12,844 nt of DNA. Origin: Chitinophagaceae bacterium. Lineage in GTDB: Bacteria; Bacteroidota; Bacteroidia; Chitinophagales; Chitinophagaceae. Under the pieces are notes generated by a model. It saw only the letters and a list, made by a program, of their open reading frames with translations. It ran no database searches and was not told the origin of the DNA. Both the position numbers and the translations under genes were made by a program. How positions within the stretch are numbered: the stretch's first letter is position 1; the number at the start of each line of letters is the position of its first letter. Shown here one piece after another: positions 6,835 through 12,844 of this stretch. The stretch lies in contig VIKJ01000018.1 in the NCBI GenBank assembly GCA_008080615.1, positions 6,346 to 19,189 of the forward strand, given 5' to 3'.

Positions 6835-7791
6835 ATGCCTGCTAGAAAAGACAAGGTTTTGGTGATAGGAGCGTCTGGTCAGATTGGTGTGGAATTAACA
6901 TTGGCCTTGCGCAAGCAATACGGTAACAACAATGTGGTAGCATCCGATTTAAGAGAAGAAAACCCTTTATTAAAAGGAACTGGGCCCTATGTTAGCCTAG
7001 ATGTGATGAATAAGGAAATGTTACATGTTCAAGTAATTAGGCAAAATATCACCCAGATTTATTTATTGGCAGCTATTTTATCTGCAACTGGAGAAAAGAA
7101 TCCCAATTTGGCTTGGCACTTAAATATGCAAGGGTTATTAAATGTATTGGATATTGCTAGGGAAGAAAAATTACATAAAGTGTATTGGCCAAGTAGCATC
7201 GCTGTTTTTGGCCCAACATCTCCCAAGGTTAACTGTCCTCAAAAAACAGTAATTGAACCTACCACAGTTTACGGAATAAGCAAGTATGCTGGAGAATTCT
7301 GGTGTAATTATTATCATCAGCGCTTTGGAGTTGATGTAAGAAGTATTCGTTATCCAGGTTTAATAAGTTATAAGTCTGCACCTGGTGGTGGCACCACAGA
7401 TTATGCAGTAGAAATTTATGCTGAAGCATTAGAGCAAAAAAAGTACAATTGCTTTTTAAAGGAAGATACTTATTTACCCATGATGTATATGCCTGATGCC
7501 ATCAGGGCTACATTAGAATTAATGCATGCACCAGCAGCATCCATTTCTGTTAGAACTTCTTACAATGTATCAGGGATGAGTTTTTCTCCCAAAGAAATTG
7601 CTGAAAGTATTCAAGACCATATTCCCGATTTCACCATTCAATACAAACCAGATTCTAGACAGCAAATTGCAGACAGTTGGCCACAAAGTATTGATGATAG
7701 TATAGCTCAAAAAGATTGGGGCTGGAAGCCCCAATACGATTTGATAAAAATGACTGCAGATATGTTGGAAAATCTGCAGGTTAAAAGCTAA
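6835..7791 (+). CDS. tdh: L-threonine 3-dehydrogenase, NAD-dependent epimerase/SDR type
   Basis: This 318-residue cytoplasmic enzyme oxidises L-threonine to L-2-amino-3-oxobutyrate with NAD+, the first step of threonine breakdown to glycine and acetyl-CoA. It belongs to the extended SDR (epimerase-like) form of Tdh, not the zinc-dependent medium-chain form of E. coli. Visible features are the NAD motif GASGQIG (12-18), the acidic D38 that fits NAD preference, the catalytic S-S segment (PSSIAVFGP, 119-127) with Y146-x3-K150 in YGISK, and the family-specific blocks PGGGTTDYAVEI, LPMMYMPDAIRAT and ADSWPQSIDDS. The frame is open from an ATG at 6766, but the family starts just before the NAD motif, so I prefer the ATG at 6835. 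No aminoketobutyrate ligase gene (kbl) is next to it. I found no clear promoter. It converges on the beta-barrel gene with a 2-bp gap. Confidence 0.93.
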   Translation: MPARKDKVLVIGASGQIGVELTLALRKQYGNNNVVASDLREENPLLKGTGPYVSLDVMNKEMLHVQVIRQNITQIYLLAAILSATGEKNPNLAWHLNMQGLLNVLDIAREEKLHKVYWPSSIAVFGPTSPKVNCPQKTVIEPTTVYGISKYAGEFWCNYYHQRFGVDVRSIRYPGLISYKSAPGGGTTDYAVEIYAEALEQKKYNCFLKEDTYLPMMYMPDAIRATLELMHAPAASISVRTSYNVSGMSFSPKEIAESIQDHIPDFTIQYKPDSRQQIADSWPQSIDDSIAQKDWGWKPQYDLIKMTADMLENLQVKS

Positions 7792-7793
7792 TA

Positions 7794-8522
7794 TTAAAAT
7801 CTAAATCCTAAGCCCAAATTGATGGCCCTAATACCTGCCCAAGGGCCGTCTACATTTATTTGAGCACCAGATGCGTTTACATTACTGGTAAATTTAAATG
7901 GAGAAACATCGAGGCTATTTAGGTTGTCTCTTAAAGCTTGTTGTTCAAATGTGTTAAGCGGTGCACTAAACACTAAGTCTCCTTTAGAATTTCCATAATG
8001 GCCTCCTATAATTTGAAAATCAAGGGCCAGTTTTTTAAATAGCTGAAACTGATATCCTATCATTAAACCTGCACTAGTTGATTTTATTTTTCCGTCCATA
8101 ATTGCATCTATGCTAGCAGGAGGAACTGTTCCGTTACTTGTATATTTAATAGGAACAGAAACGTCAAAATTGGCAAATCTTGCATAAGGTGCAAAATAAA
8201 ATCCTTTCATTTTGCTCATGCTCAAATAGATCCTTAATTCTGGAGTTATTGCACTATTGCCAATAGCAAAATTGGAAAAATTAATTTCATTACTATTGAT
8301 TTGATTTTGTATTTCACTTTGATAGGGAATGGCACCCTTTGGCATGGTACGATAGCTAAGAGAGAAAGAAAGATTTTTGTATATATGTCTTTCATAAGTA
8401 AAGTGATAGTTATTTAAAGCAAGTGATGACATGCTCATCTTAACAATATTCTTTCCGCCTAGTAGTTTTTGAGATTGAGCTAGGATTGGAATAAAAAATA
8501 ATAGGGCAAATAGTTTTTTCAT
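7794..8522 (-). CDS. Predicted outer-membrane beta-barrel protein of unknown function
   Basis: I do not recognise a named family. The 242-residue product has a signal peptide (hydrophobic run at about residues 3-15, probable cleavage after AQSQ near 18). The rest alternates polar and apolar residues in short strands rich in aromatics, for example NYHFTYERHI, LSFSLSYRTM, GFYFAPYARF, AGLMIGYQFQ, and a final INLGLGFRF ending in phenylalanine. That is typical of a small outer-membrane barrel with a C-terminal assembly signal. Barrel membership is inferred from this pattern. It is the last gene of the parA-to-rrf2 run, 22 bp after the Rrf2 gene, and may be cotranscribed with it. No terminator is visible before the convergent tdh. 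Confidence 0.75.
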   Translation of the reverse strand: MKKLFALLFFIPILAQSQKLLGGKNIVKMSMSSLALNNYHFTYERHIYKNLSFSLSYRTMPKGAIPYQSEIQNQINSNEINFSNFAIGNSAITPELRIYLSMSKMKGFYFAPYARFANFDVSVPIKYTSNGTVPPASIDAIMDGKIKSTSAGLMIGYQFQLFKKLALDFQIIGGHYGNSKGDLVFSAPLNTFEQQALRDNLNSLDVSPFKFTSNVNASGAQINVDGPWAGIRAINLGLGFRF

Positions 8523-8544
8523 AAAATTCTTTTTAGGTAATTAA

Positions 8545-8949
8545 TTATACTAAATCTTGAACTGTTCTGTTTTCTAAAATGGATAATGTATTGTCTCTTA
8601 CTTCTTTCATTATTTTATTTAAGCCACATTTTTTTTCATTGCAATCATTGCATTTTTTATAAAAATGCAAACTAACGCATGGTAACAATGCAATGGGACC
8701 CTCAATCAATCGCATGATGGTTGCCAGTTGAATGGTAGAAGGATCCTGATTAAAAAAATATCCGCCTCCCTTTCCTTTTTTACTATTTAGAATTCCAGCT
8801 TTCTTTAATTCTAGCAAAATAGATTCTAAGAATTTGATGGGTATCTTTTTCTTAGAACCAATATCTGCTATTAAAAATGGTCCAGCACTATGCTGCTCCG
8901 CCATATACGTTAGTGCTTTTAATGCATATTGTGTTTTCTTAGCTAGCAT
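8545..8949 (-). CDS. Rrf2-family transcriptional regulator with a four-cysteine cluster
   Basis: The 134-residue protein starts with an Rrf2 winged helix: KKTQYALKALTYMAEQ, a recognition-helix region IPIKFLESILLELKKAGIL (about 36-54), and the wing KGKGGGYFF (58-66). The wing is followed by LATIMRLIEGPIA, the usual link to the sensor part. Four cysteines follow, C91, C100, C103 and C108. In IscR and NsrR three cysteines in this region bind an Fe-S cluster, though with different spacing (C92, C98, C104 in E. coli IscR). Iron-sulfur, redox or NO sensing is therefore plausible but not shown. No suf or isc gene is in the window. It lies 23 bp after dapB and 22 bp before the barrel gene, which is one candidate target. 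The start (ATG at 8949, MLAKKTQYAL) fits the family. Confidence 0.92.
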   Translation of the reverse strand: MLAKKTQYALKALTYMAEQHSAGPFLIADIGSKKKIPIKFLESILLELKKAGILNSKKGKGGGYFFNQDPSTIQLATIMRLIEGPIALLPCVSLHFYKKCNDCNEKKCGLNKIMKEVRDNTLSILENRTVQDLV

Positions 8950-8972
8950 ACAGGGTAAGTTATTGATTTTTC

Positions 8973-9695
8973 TTAAGATAATCCCAAGACATCTTTCATA
9001 CCAAAAATACCTCTTTTATTTTTAGCAAATTCAGCTGCTTTTACAGCCCCTCCCGCAAAGCCAATTCTATTATGTGCAGTATGGATAATCTCTATATCAT
9101 CTATAGCTGAACTATACTTAACGTGGTGTGTTCCAGGAGCTGGGTCTGTTCTTTCTGATTCAATCAATAATTCATTCGCATGATAGGAACTGGTATCATT
9201 AACCCATTGTTTTTTTCTACTAACCCTTTCTAAAACCTGTTCTGCCAGCGTGATGGCTGTGCCACTTGGGGCGTCTTTTTTTTCGGTATGGTGCACTTCT
9301 TTCATGGTGATATCATATTCAGGATATGCATCCATTAATGCCGCCAATTGTTTATTGATTTCAAAAAACAAATTAACTCCAATACTGTAATTGCTGGCAT
9401 AAATAAGTGTGCCATTATTGGCTTCGCAATAGGCTTTCACTTCTTCCCATTCTTTTAACCAACCAGTAGAACCCGATACTACAGGTACCCCGGCATCAAT
9501 ACATTTTTTAATATTCGCAACTGCGCTATGTGGGCCAGTAAATTCTATAGCAACATCTGCTTTTGATAAATTAGCGGTAGTAAATTCAGCTGCATTATGA
9601 ATATCTATTTTCAATACAATCGAATGATTTTTTTCTATGGCAATGCTTTCTATGGCTTTCCCCATTTTACCGTATCCAATTAAAGCAATATTCAT
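8973..9695 (-). CDS. dapB: 4-hydroxy-tetrahydrodipicolinate reductase
   Basis: DapB reduces 4-hydroxy-tetrahydrodipicolinate with NAD(P)H in the lysine and meso-diaminopimelate pathway, which also feeds peptidoglycan synthesis. The 240-residue product has the nucleotide-binding start IGYGKMG (residues 6-12), the segment EFTGP (51-55), and the catalytic block HHTEKKDAPSGTA, in which H135, H136 and K139 correspond to H159, H160 and K163 of E. coli. The C-terminal part shows the family blocks HVKYSS and HTAHNRIGFAGGAVKAA. It is shorter than the E. coli enzyme (273), as is common in Bacteroidota. It sits 28 bp after the DUF5683 gene in the parA run. No other lysine-pathway gene is nearby. Confidence 0.96.
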   Translation of the reverse strand: MNIALIGYGKMGKAIESIAIEKNHSIVLKIDIHNAAEFTTANLSKADVAIEFTGPHSAVANIKKCIDAGVPVVSGSTGWLKEWEEVKAYCEANNGTLIYASNYSIGVNLFFEINKQLAALMDAYPEYDITMKEVHHTEKKDAPSGTAITLAEQVLERVSRKKQWVNDTSSYHANELLIESERTDPAPGTHHVKYSSAIDDIEIIHTAHNRIGFAGGAVKAAEFAKNKRGIFGMKDVLGLS

Positions 9696-9723
9696 GTTGC
9701 AGATTTTTTAGAATTAAAATAAA

Positions 9724-10398
9724 TTACTTAACCAATGCACGTGGTTTTTTTGCTGGTTCCCTCCAATTAAATGTTAAGGAAAGGGCAGGGGTTCTGGTAG
9801 CAGGAAGTATAGTTGGGTGTATTTGTAAACTCAGGTCATCGTTTACATTAAATTGTTTTAGATGAGCAGATACTGTAGCATCAACTACTTGTAAGCCCCA
9901 TCCTAATATAAACCAAAGTATGGCATAGTCTCTGTTTCTTCTAAAACTATTGCGATAATTTTGCAGTGAAGCAATGCTCAAACCAGTTAATTCAGGATCA
10001 ATAAATGGAACATCACTGCTATCTTTATTTTGTTCCTTAAACCTTGCTTCATAAGCAAATTTGGTTTTTTTATAATAGTCTTGATTGTATATATACATTA
10101 CCGTAGGGATGGCTAATACGCCATACACCAAGGGAATTTTCCAATATTCTCCATTGTAAACCTGTCCCCAACCTGGAATAATTGCAGATTTTCTGGTAGC
10201 CAATTTAGGTATATGGTTGGCGTATTTGATGGAATCCCTTACTTTCTTACTTAGTTTTATTGTATCTGTAGGTAGAGCATTATTTGCACCAGCTGCCACT
10301 ATTAAATTTTCCTTATTTGCTGCTGCTTTTTCTTGTGCATGCAAAACGGAAAATCCTATTAGCGTAAGGATTAACAATAATGGAATCTTTTTTTTCAT
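9724..10398 (-). CDS. DUF5683 domain membrane protein
   Basis: The 224-residue product has an N-terminal signal sequence (hydrophobic residues 6-19, possible cleavage after HAQ at 22), then a polar stretch, then the DUF5683 core: ATRKSAIIPGWGQ (67-79) and VYNGEYWKIPLVYG (80-93), with a hydrophobic segment at about 87-104. A second hydrophobic segment (about 160-175) follows a charged region, and the C-terminal third looks strand-like. No biochemical function is known for this domain. Its position between parB and dapB is a recurrent arrangement in Bacteroidota, recalled from general knowledge and not checked here. It begins 8 bp after parB. Confidence 0.85.
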   Translation of the reverse strand: MKKKIPLLLILTLIGFSVLHAQEKAAANKENLIVAAGANNALPTDTIKLSKKVRDSIKYANHIPKLATRKSAIIPGWGQVYNGEYWKIPLVYGVLAIPTVMYIYNQDYYKKTKFAYEARFKEQNKDSSDVPFIDPELTGLSIASLQNYRNSFRRNRDYAILWFILGWGLQVVDATVSAHLKQFNVNDDLSLQIHPTILPATRTPALSLTFNWREPAKKPRALVK

Positions 10399-10406
10399 GG
10401 CCTACT

Positions 10407-11330
10407 TTAACTCACGGTTACATTCATCAAATCTAGAAGCTTGTTTAGCTCCTCTAATGAATAGTATTCTATATTGATACTGCCATACCCTTTTTTGTTG
10501 TGTGTCATTTTAACTTTTGTGCCAAAATGTGAACTTAAGTTGTCTTCAATTTTTTGATATGCAGGTGGAAGATCAGATTTAGCTGCAGTAGGCGACTGCC
10601 CTTGTTTATCTCCTTTGTATAGTTTTCTTACTAGTTCTTCAGTTTGACGAACACTTAATTCTTTTTGCTGAATCTCTTTAAATACATACAATTGTTTATC
10701 AATGGTATCAATATTTACTAGGGCTCTAGCATGCCCCATGCTAAGTGAATTATTTCTTACGGCCGATAAAATATCTGGTGGAAGTTTTAACAATCGAATA
10801 TAATTGGTAACGGTACTTCTTTCCTTACCCATTCTTTCTGCTACTTGTTCTTGGGTATAATCCAGTTCTTCCATCATGCGCTTAAAACTCAATGCCATTT
10901 CAACTGCATTTAAATTTTCGCGCTGAATATTCTCTAATAAAGCCAATTCCAATAACTGTTGATCATTGGCTTGTCTGATATATGCAGGTACATCTTTTAA
11001 ACCCGCCAATTTTGCCGCTCTAAATCTACGTTCACCAGCAATCAATTGAAACTTACCAGAAGCAAGTTTACTAACTGTTAATGGTTGAATGATATCATGT
11101 AGTTTAATAGAAGTAGCTAGTTCCTGTAAAGCTTGTTCATCAAAATCTCTACGAGGTTGTTTAGGGTTAACCTGAATATCAGTTAAATTAATTCTGCTAC
11201 TCGTGGTAGCTTGCTCAACCACTTCATTTTTTAAATTACCAGTTGTATTCTTAAGATCAGAATCTATATTTTGTAATAAAGAACGAAGCCCTTTACCAAT
11301 CAAGTCTTTATTTTGTTTAGGTGTGCTCAT
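10407..11330 (-). CDS. parB: Chromosome-partitioning protein ParB (Spo0J family)
   Basis: ParB binds parS sites near the replication origin, spreads as a CTP-dependent clamp, loads SMC and activates the ParA ATPase. The 307-residue protein has a short ParA-contact motif near the N-terminus (GKGLRSLL, 12-19) and the ParB/Srx CTPase domain (about 46-140), with GERRFRAA at 99-106 and ENIQRENLN at 133-141. The helix-turn-helix parS-binding domain follows (TQEQVAERMGKERSTVTNY, 159-177), then a linker, and a C-terminal dimerisation domain (about 255-307) containing HFGTKVKM. It starts 2 bp after parA. No good parS site is visible in this window. Confidence 0.97.
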   Translation of the reverse strand: MSTPKQNKDLIGKGLRSLLQNIDSDLKNTTGNLKNEVVEQATTSSRINLTDIQVNPKQPRRDFDEQALQELATSIKLHDIIQPLTVSKLASGKFQLIAGERRFRAAKLAGLKDVPAYIRQANDQQLLELALLENIQRENLNAVEMALSFKRMMEELDYTQEQVAERMGKERSTVTNYIRLLKLPPDILSAVRNNSLSMGHARALVNIDTIDKQLYVFKEIQQKELSVRQTEELVRKLYKGDKQGQSPTAAKSDLPPAYQKIEDNLSSHFGTKVKMTHNKKGYGSINIEYYSLEELNKLLDLMNVTVS

Positions 11331-11332
11331 AG

Positions 11333-12133
11333 TTATTCAATTATTCTATCCTCATTGGATATTTTGGTCATGCCATTATTTTGTAAAATTTCTTTTGCAA
11401 GGTTGAGGTAGTTCACAGAACCCTTGCTTTCGGCATCATATAATATTACGGGCTTTCCTACACTTGGGGCTTCACTTAAACGGGTGTTTCTATGAATGAT
11501 GGTAGAGAAAACCATATCGTCGAAATGTCTTCTAACTTCACTTACAACCTGGTTGCATAATCTCAAACGACCGTCGTACATGGTCATTAATATGCCTTCA
11601 ATTTGCAAAGCAGGATTTAAACGGTTTTGTACAATTTTGATGGTATTGAGTAATTTACCCAATCCTTCCAATGCAAAGAATTCACACTGAACAGGAACTA
11701 CTACACTATCTGATGCAACTAAAGAGTTTACGGTGATTAATCCTAGAGAAGGAGAGCAATCGATGATGATAAAATCATATCGATCCCTAACTGCATCTAA
11801 AATGGTTTTCATTACATTTTCCCGATTGGGATAATTGATCATTTCAATTTCAGCTCCAACTAGGTCAATATGCGAAGGAATGATATCTAAGTTGGGAACA
11901 TCGCTTTTTAAAATAACTTCCGATGCAGTTACATTATTCACCATACAGTCGTATAAACTATTGGTAATATTGTGCAGGTCAAATCCTACTCCGGTAGTAC
12001 TATTGGCTTGAGGGTCGGCGTCTACCAGTAATGTTCTGTATTCCAATACTGCCAAACTAGCCGCCACATTAATTGCGGTGGTGGTTTTACCTACTCCTCC
12101 CTTTTGATTGGCTACTCCAATTATTCTTGCCAT
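11333..12133 (-). CDS. parA: Chromosome-partitioning ATPase ParA (Soj)
   Basis: ParA is a dimerising, nucleoid-binding ATPase that moves ParB-parS complexes and so segregates chromosome origins. The 266-residue product has the deviant Walker A motif KGGVGKTT (K11, G12, K16), Walker A' LLVDADPQ (D40), and Walker B IIIDCSP (D125). R189 and R218 stand where Soj has its DNA-binding arginines. G12, K16, D40 and R189 fall at the same numbers as the classic Bacillus subtilis Soj mutations, which supports the ATG at 12133. The frame is open further, to 12196, but that extension runs across the promoter. The N-terminus has no ParA-type helix-turn-helix extension, so this is the chromosomal type. It is the first gene of the run ending at 7794. 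Confidence 0.97.
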   Translation of the reverse strand: MARIIGVANQKGGVGKTTTAINVAASLAVLEYRTLLVDADPQANSTTGVGFDLHNITNSLYDCMVNNVTASEVILKSDVPNLDIIPSHIDLVGAEIEMINYPNRENVMKTILDAVRDRYDFIIIDCSPSLGLITVNSLVASDSVVVPVQCEFFALEGLGKLLNTIKIVQNRLNPALQIEGILMTMYDGRLRLCNQVVSEVRRHFDDMVFSTIIHRNTRLSEAPSVGKPVILYDAESKGSVNYLNLAKEILQNNGMTKISNEDRIIE

Positions 12134-12146
12134 AATATTAATGCTT

Positions 12147-12162
12147 CTTGCTTTTTTGCAAG
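12147..12162 (-). other. Small hairpin at the predicted 5' end of the parA transcript
   Basis: On the minus strand CTTGC, a loop of six A residues, and GCAAG form a 5-bp stem. It begins within a few bases of the transcription start predicted from the -7 element and ends 13 bp before the parA ATG. It could stabilise the mRNA 5' end or affect ribosome access, or may be chance. Confidence 0.3.
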
Positions 12163-12166
12163 CTTC

Positions 12167-12197
12167 CAAAAATACGGCATCAGCAACAGCTATCAAA
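12167..12197 (-). promoter_or_regulatory. Consensus Bacteroidota promoter of the parA operon
   Basis: On the minus strand TTTG (12197-12194) is followed after exactly 19 bp by TATTTTTG (12174-12167), a full match to the primary-sigma consensus of Bacteroidota. Transcription should start near 12162, leaving a leader of about 30 bases. This also rules against a parA start upstream of 12133. Confidence 0.8.
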
Positions 12198-12289
12198 CAA
12201 TAATCTATCCCCTTATTGATTAAAAGGGAGTTAAGTTTTCAACATTGGTCAACCTAAAGGCTATTTATGCTGTTTGTTTGCTGTTTCAT

Positions 12290-12297
12290 TATCTTTA
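12290..12297 (+). promoter_or_regulatory. Possible -7 element for the metallophosphoesterase gene
   Basis: TATCTTTA matches TAnnTTTG except for the last base and lies 23 bp before the ATG at 12321. It sits in an 11-base string, TTATCTTTATC, that also occurs at the candidate promoter of the PAS gene (1735-1745). No TTG stands at a suitable distance upstream, so the call is weak. Confidence 0.3.
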
Positions 12298-12320
12298 TCC
12301 TTCAATTTCAATAGGAAAAT

Positions 12321-12844
12321 ATGCGTAGTTCAGGTGCTTTTTGGGTGATTGCATTAGTAATGCTTTTATTGGATCTTTATGTGTTTCAGGCCATAAAAGT
12401 GGTTACCAACCCCTTATTAGAACGTACACGAATGCTGGTACATTATGGGTATTGGATTATTTCCATCCTAACATTGCTGGCATTGCTTTCCTTTCCTTTT
12501 ATTCAGGTTTTACAAACCTCTAAAGTATTCCGAAACTATATTTTTGCCATTTTGGTAGGCCTATTTTTGGCCAAATTAATAGGGTCGGTTGTTTTTCTTA
12601 CTGATGATATCCGTAGAGGCTTAATTTGGAGTGTTAGCAAGGTTTTTAGAAATACGGGCGGGCAGTTTTTGGGAGATGGACAGCTCATTTCTAGGTCTGC
12701 TTTTTTAAGTTGGGCGGGTTTAGGCTTGGGTGGAACCCTTTTTGGAACCCTATTGATAGGATTTGGCAACAAATACAATTATAAATTAAAAAAACATACG
12801 CTTCATTTTCCCAATTTACCTAAATCATTCGATGGCTTAAAGTT
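12321..12844 (+). CDS. N-terminal membrane region of a probable metallophosphoesterase, partial
   Basis: An uninterrupted frame runs from the ATG at 12321 to the window end (174 codons). It encodes four hydrophobic segments, at about residues 6-25, 45-66, 76-98 and 129-150. The last is preceded by SRSAFLSW, and the region ends with HTLHFPNLPKSFDGLK. In Bacteroidota this layout, with a final FPNLP-x-x-F-D-G-x block just before the catalytic domain, is typical of membrane-anchored calcineurin-like metallophosphoesterases of the YaeI type, whose D-x-H motif would come next. None of the metal-binding motifs lies inside the window, so the assignment is inferred from the N-terminal region alone. 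The gene is divergent from parA across 187 bp. Confidence 0.7.
   Translation, partial: MRSSGAFWVIALVMLLLDLYVFQAIKVVTNPLLERTRMLVHYGYWIISILTLLALLSFPFIQVLQTSKVFRNYIFAILVGLFLAKLIGSVVFLTDDIRRGLIWSVSKVFRNTGGQFLGDGQLISRSAFLSWAGLGLGGTLFGTLLIGFGNKYNYKLKKHTLHFPNLPKSFDGLK

Noticed and set aside
8834..9025. Plus-strand small open frame spanning the rrf2-dapB junction
   Set aside because: It overlaps two well-supported minus-strand genes and has no recognisable sequence.
9738..9743. CACGTG as a possible parS core near parB
   Set aside because: The flanks do not form the GTTTC/GAAAC arms of the parS consensus, and the site lies in the 3' coding part of the DUF5683 gene.
12536..12778. Minus-strand open frame of 80 codons, rich in Pro and Lys
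   Set aside because: It lies opposite an uninterrupted plus-strand frame with four membrane segments and a recognisable layout.

Overview
The window looks like a stretch of ordinary chromosome from a member of the Bacteroidota, most likely the family Chitinophagaceae. It is AT-rich and Shine-Dalgarno sequences are weak or absent. The two best promoters match the Bacteroidota form, TTG - 19 to 20 bp - TAnnTTTG. The run parA-parB-DUF5683-dapB is typical of that phylum. I see no rRNA, tRNA, CRISPR array, insertion sequence or phage gene. No gene-free stretch exceeds 300 bases; the longest are about 225 bp (1624-1848), 187 bp (12134-12320) and 179 bp (6656-6834).

Layout, left to right. (1) The 3' end of a probable SAM hydrolase (SAM hydroxide adenosyltransferase) gene, with a weak candidate terminator. 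(2) lpd, the E3 dihydrolipoyl dehydrogenase, read alone and closed by a clear intrinsic terminator. (3) A four-PAS sensor protein that ends in a histidine-kinase phospho-acceptor (DHp) domain and has no ATPase domain; its upstream region carries a perfect 11-bp tandem repeat with palindromic ACTAGT cores. (4) On the minus strand, kdsA, then an APC-family amino-acid permease 3 bp later, then a DUF4197 secreted protein. (5) On the plus strand, an epimerase-type L-threonine 3-dehydrogenase (tdh), divergent from kdsA. (6) A long minus-strand run with gaps of 2-28 bp: parA, parB, a DUF5683 membrane protein, dapB, an Rrf2-family regulator and an outer-membrane beta-barrel protein. (7) The 5' part of a membrane-anchored metallophosphoesterase-type gene, divergent from parA and cut by the window end.

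Most genes are housekeeping: 2-oxoacid dehydrogenase complexes (lpd), LPS core synthesis (kdsA), threonine catabolism (tdh), chromosome segregation (parAB) and lysine/peptidoglycan precursor synthesis (dapB). The less ordinary items are the kinase-less PAS/DHp protein with its repeat-bearing promoter region, and the Rrf2 regulator plus barrel protein at the end of the parAB-dapB run. I found no clear candidate for a wholly new system.
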